Below, piece after piece: positions 6,112 through 7,875 of a DNA stretch of 7,875 nucleotides (positions within the stretch are counted from its first letter, which is position 1; the number at the start of each line of letters is the position of its first letter). Source of the stretch: Dehalococcoidia bacterium UBA6495 (lineage in GTDB: Bacteria; Chloroflexota; Dehalococcoidia; Lucifugimonadales; UBA826); the NCBI GenBank assembly GCA_002435305.1, contig DJMH01000114.1, positions 50,214-58,088 on the forward strand, in the 5' to 3' direction. The notes under the pieces are model-generated. The model did no database searches, was not told the DNA's origin, and worked only from the letters and a program-made list of their open reading frames with translations. The translations under genes were made by a program, and so were the position numbers.

Positions 6112-7596
6112 ATGCTCAAATCCGTATACTCTTCCTCGAATTACAAGTGGCTGGTTTTCTCGGTAATTGGGTTGGGCTCACTAACTAATGTGATTCATCA
6201 TGGGAGTATCAGTATTGCCTTACCTACGATCGCCAGAGAATTTGGCGTATCCTTAACTACGATTCAGTGGGTGGTTTTGGCCGAATCCTTAACCATCAGT
6301 GCGCTGTTATTACCAATGGGGCGCCTATCAGATATTATCGGCAGAAAACCAATGTATTTATTAGGTGTCGTCCTGTTTGGTGTGATGGCCCTATTCGCAG
6401 GCAGCTCACCAGCTATTGCCCAGTACCTCGGGTATGCTCATCCCATCATGTTGATGATTCCTTTTCGCGTTTTGCAAGGGGCTGGAGCAGCAATGACCCA
6501 GGCCAATGGAATGGCAATGGTAACCTCTGCCTTCTCAGCCCGAGAACGGGGAAAAGGATTGGGAGCTCACGGCAGTGTTATTGGCACGGGGGGAATAATT
6601 GGGCCCATTGTAGGGGGATTTCTAGTAACCTACGTTAGCTGGCATTGGATTTTTTGGATTAACGTACCGTTATGTGCCATCACATTTTTAGGTACGGCGC
6701 TTTTATTGGATTCATCAAGATTCACGGGGGCCACTCAAGGAGATAAAAGCTTTGATTGGCTGGGGGCAACTTTATCCTCTTCCACACTCCTTGTATTCCT
6801 TCTCACTTTATCAAATGGGGCTGAGTTGGGATGGTTCTCTCTGCCTATCATTGCAGGTTTCCTGATCTTTATTGGGTTAATTACAACTTTTATTTGGTGG
6901 GAATTAAACTCATCATCACCCATGCTGGACTTGTCTTTATTCCGTAGTAGACTATTTTCAGTGGGAATTGGATCAAGCTACATCTCCTTCTTAGGGGTAA
7001 CGTCCTTTCGATTTCTAATTACGTTTTACCTTCAAGCCGCTTTAAAACTAACCCCGGCACAAATTTCATGGGTGCTCATTCCAAATGCTATAAGTCGCAT
7101 CATTTTAGGCCCACTAAGTGGCCACCTATCTGATAAATTTGGTACTAAACCATTCACCACCGTTGGATTATTATTAGCAGGGTGTGGATTATTACTGATG
7201 GCTTTTATGGCTGATAGTACCCCGATTTGGTTTGTCATTTTATCCATTGTGATTATGAGCTCAGGGTCCGGAATATTTAGTTCTCCCAATAACGCTGCCA
7301 TCTTCTCTTCTGCCACTGGAAATAAGTTCGGTGTTACATCTGCCTTGGTCAATCTCTCTAGAAACTCAGGTAATGTGACAGGTATCGCCATTGCTACAGC
7401 AATAGTTAGTGGAACAATGCTTTCTGCTGGTTTTTCTTCAAATGTAGAAGAGGTCATGATAGCTGGGACGGGAAGCACAATCTTGCAAACTTTTATATCG
7501 GGAATGCGATCAGTGTTTCTTGTGATGGCTATTCTCCAATTTATATCATCGATCGCTAATTTAACAACATCAAGGGAACCACTCTCAGAAGCTTAA
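6112..7596 (+). CDS. MFS transporter, DHA2 (EmrB/QacA-like, 14-TM) family
   Basis: A 494-residue integral membrane protein of the family that uses ion gradients to export drugs, toxicants or metabolites (some members import). Motif A is at 70-80 (GRLSDIIGRKP), and motif B Arg119 is in RVLQGAGAA. The antiporter motif C is at 158-169 (GTGGIIGPIVGG), followed by the DHA2-typical WHWIFWINVP (177-186). A second A-like loop, GHLSDKFGTKP, lies at 337-347. The length fits 14 membrane segments. The frame is open back to a TTG at 6037, but that start would overlap the divergent ribosome site, and the extra 25 residues look non-native. ATG 6112 puts TM1 at the usual distance. There is no clear Shine-Dalgarno before it, so translation may be leaderless. 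His29 replaces the family's TM1 Asp. Its substrate is unknown; the divergent ThDP enzyme hints at an organic acid or related compound. Confidence 0.9.
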   Translation: MLKSVYSSSNYKWLVFSVIGLGSLTNVIHHGSISIALPTIAREFGVSLTTIQWVVLAESLTISALLLPMGRLSDIIGRKPMYLLGVVLFGVMALFAGSSPAIAQYLGYAHPIMLMIPFRVLQGAGAAMTQANGMAMVTSAFSARERGKGLGAHGSVIGTGGIIGPIVGGFLVTYVSWHWIFWINVPLCAITFLGTALLLDSSRFTGATQGDKSFDWLGATLSSSTLLVFLLTLSNGAELGWFSLPIIAGFLIFIGLITTFIWWELNSSSPMLDLSLFRSRLFSVGIGSSYISFLGVTSFRFLITFYLQAALKLTPAQISWVLIPNAISRIILGPLSGHLSDKFGTKPFTTVGLLLAGCGLLLMAFMADSTPIWFVILSIVIMSSGSGIFSSPNNAAIFSSATGNKFGVTSALVNLSRNSGNVTGIAIATAIVSGTMLSAGFSSNVEEVMIAGTGSTILQTFISGMRSVFLVMAILQFISSIANLTTSREPLSEA

Positions 7597-7615
7597 TTCA
7601 TGAATTCAATATGGA

Positions 7616-7645
7616 TTGACAGCCGGGATGGGTTATTCTTATCAT
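7616..7645 (+). promoter_or_regulatory. Sigma70-type promoter upstream of the HTH gene
   Basis: A perfect TTGACA at 7616-7621 is followed after 18 bp by TATCAT at 7640-7645 (five of six). The predicted start is near 7652 and leaves a leader of about 80 nt before the GTG at 7733. This is the best-matching promoter in the window. It starts 20 bp after the MFS stop codon, with no terminator visible between them. Confidence 0.55.
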
Positions 7646-7651
7646 AAATAG

Positions 7652-7661
7652 GTTAATTAAC
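7652..7661. promoter_or_regulatory. Palindrome at the predicted transcription start of the HTH gene
   Basis: GTTAATTAAC is a perfect 10-bp palindrome at the predicted +1, where a repressor could block transcription. It could be an operator for autoregulation, but AT-rich palindromes of this length also arise by chance. Confidence 0.2.
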
Positions 7662-7717
7662 TATATAAACACTGAATAATTATGTCATATTGGTTTAATT
7701 TGACTTTGAATAAACCC

Positions 7718-7725
7718 TGAGGGAG
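7718..7725 (+). promoter_or_regulatory. Ribosome binding site selecting the GTG start of the HTH gene
   Basis: TGAGGGAG ends seven bases before GTG 7733, an optimal spacing. The in-frame ATG at 7751 lies 25 bases away from it, too far. The GTG is therefore the likelier start. Confidence 0.6.
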
Positions 7726-7732
7726 TGTAGGC

Positions 7733-7875
7733 GTGGCGAGCAACGATCTTATGACTACCAAAGAATTAGCAGAATACTTGCAATTGGATAGAATGACTAT
7801 TTATAAGTTATTAAAAGCCGGTGATATCCCAGCTAACAGGGTAGGTCATCAGTGGAGATTTTTCAGATCTGACAT
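7733..7875 (+). CDS. Excisionase-family / MerR-like helix-turn-helix DNA-binding protein (partial, runs off window)
   Basis: Forty-seven complete codons are visible before the window ends. Residues 7-47 match the HTH_17 (excisionase/BldC-type) pattern: MTTKELAEYL for the first helix, DRMTIYKLLKAGDIPA for the turn and recognition helix, then RVGHQWRFFRSD for the wing. The domain binds DNA in excisionases, BldC-like regulators and many transcription factors where it is fused to a ligand-sensing domain. The C-terminal part is missing here, so phage excisionase, small regulator and sensor fusion cannot be told apart. No integrase or attachment site is visible, which makes a regulator more likely. 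GTG start is chosen from the ribosome site at 7718-7725. It could regulate genes beyond the window or the upstream MFS gene. Confidence 0.8.
   Translation, partial: MASNDLMTTKELAEYLQLDRMTIYKLLKAGDIPANRVGHQWRFFRSD

Noticed and set aside
7595..7606. 12-bp palindrome AATTCATGAATT overlapping the MFS stop codon
   Set aside because: It has no loop and no T-run, so it is not a terminator. It is too short and AT-rich to call an operator without other support.
7700..7705. TTGACT as a second -35 box for the HTH gene
   Set aside because: No -10-like hexamer lies at 16-18 bp; that position falls on the ribosome site region.
1..7875. CRISPR array, tRNA/rRNA genes, insertion sequence ends or integrase attachment sites
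   Set aside because: No regularly spaced direct repeats, no cloverleaf or rRNA-like stretches, no transposase or integrase frames and no terminal inverted repeats with target duplications were seen by eye on either strand.

Overview
The window looks like ordinary bacterial chromosome: moderate base composition, short intergenic gaps, Shine-Dalgarno sites and sigma70-like promoter hexamers. The overall style is a lipid-anchored solute-binding protein with a long Ala/Pro linker, a family-5 peptide/opine/nickel-type ABC importer, an acetolactate-synthase-like ThDP enzyme, a DHA2-type MFS protein and an excisionase-type HTH protein. This fits a marine or soil Chloroflexota (SAR202/Dehalococcoidia-like) genome. 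That placement is inference from gene style, not from a marker gene.

Layout. Positions 1-105 hold a leader with a plausible promoter. A large + strand gene (106-2133) encodes a family-5 extracytoplasmic solute-binding lipoprotein. A 217-bp gap follows with two hairpins, the second resembling a terminator, and a possible internal promoter. Two closely spaced + strand genes (2351-3316, 3338-4255) encode the paired DppB- and DppC-like permeases. No ATPase gene is present. A 20-bp perfect-stem, bidirectional terminator (4270-4315) then separates these genes from a convergent - strand gene (4309-6030) for a benzoylformate-decarboxylase/acetolactate-synthase-like ThDP enzyme. The stop codon of that enzyme lies inside the terminator stem. 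An 81-bp divergent region (6031-6111) separates it from a + strand DHA2-family MFS gene (6112-7596). After a 136-bp AT-rich gap with a good promoter, a + strand excisionase/MerR-like HTH gene starts at GTG 7733 and runs off the window end.

How they work together. The binding protein would capture a ligand outside the membrane and hand it to the DppB/DppC channel, powered by ATPases encoded elsewhere. The divergent ThDP enzyme and MFS protein may form a separate 2-oxo-acid metabolism and transport (or efflux) pair. The HTH gene could regulate neighbours on either side, but nothing here proves that.

I see no clear undescribed system, mobile element, CRISPR array or RNA gene. The most unusual points are at residue level. 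The ThDP enzyme has a Glu where the family has a bulky hydrophobic residue under the cofactor, and it carries a nine-G tract. The MFS protein has His in place of the usual TM1 Asp.
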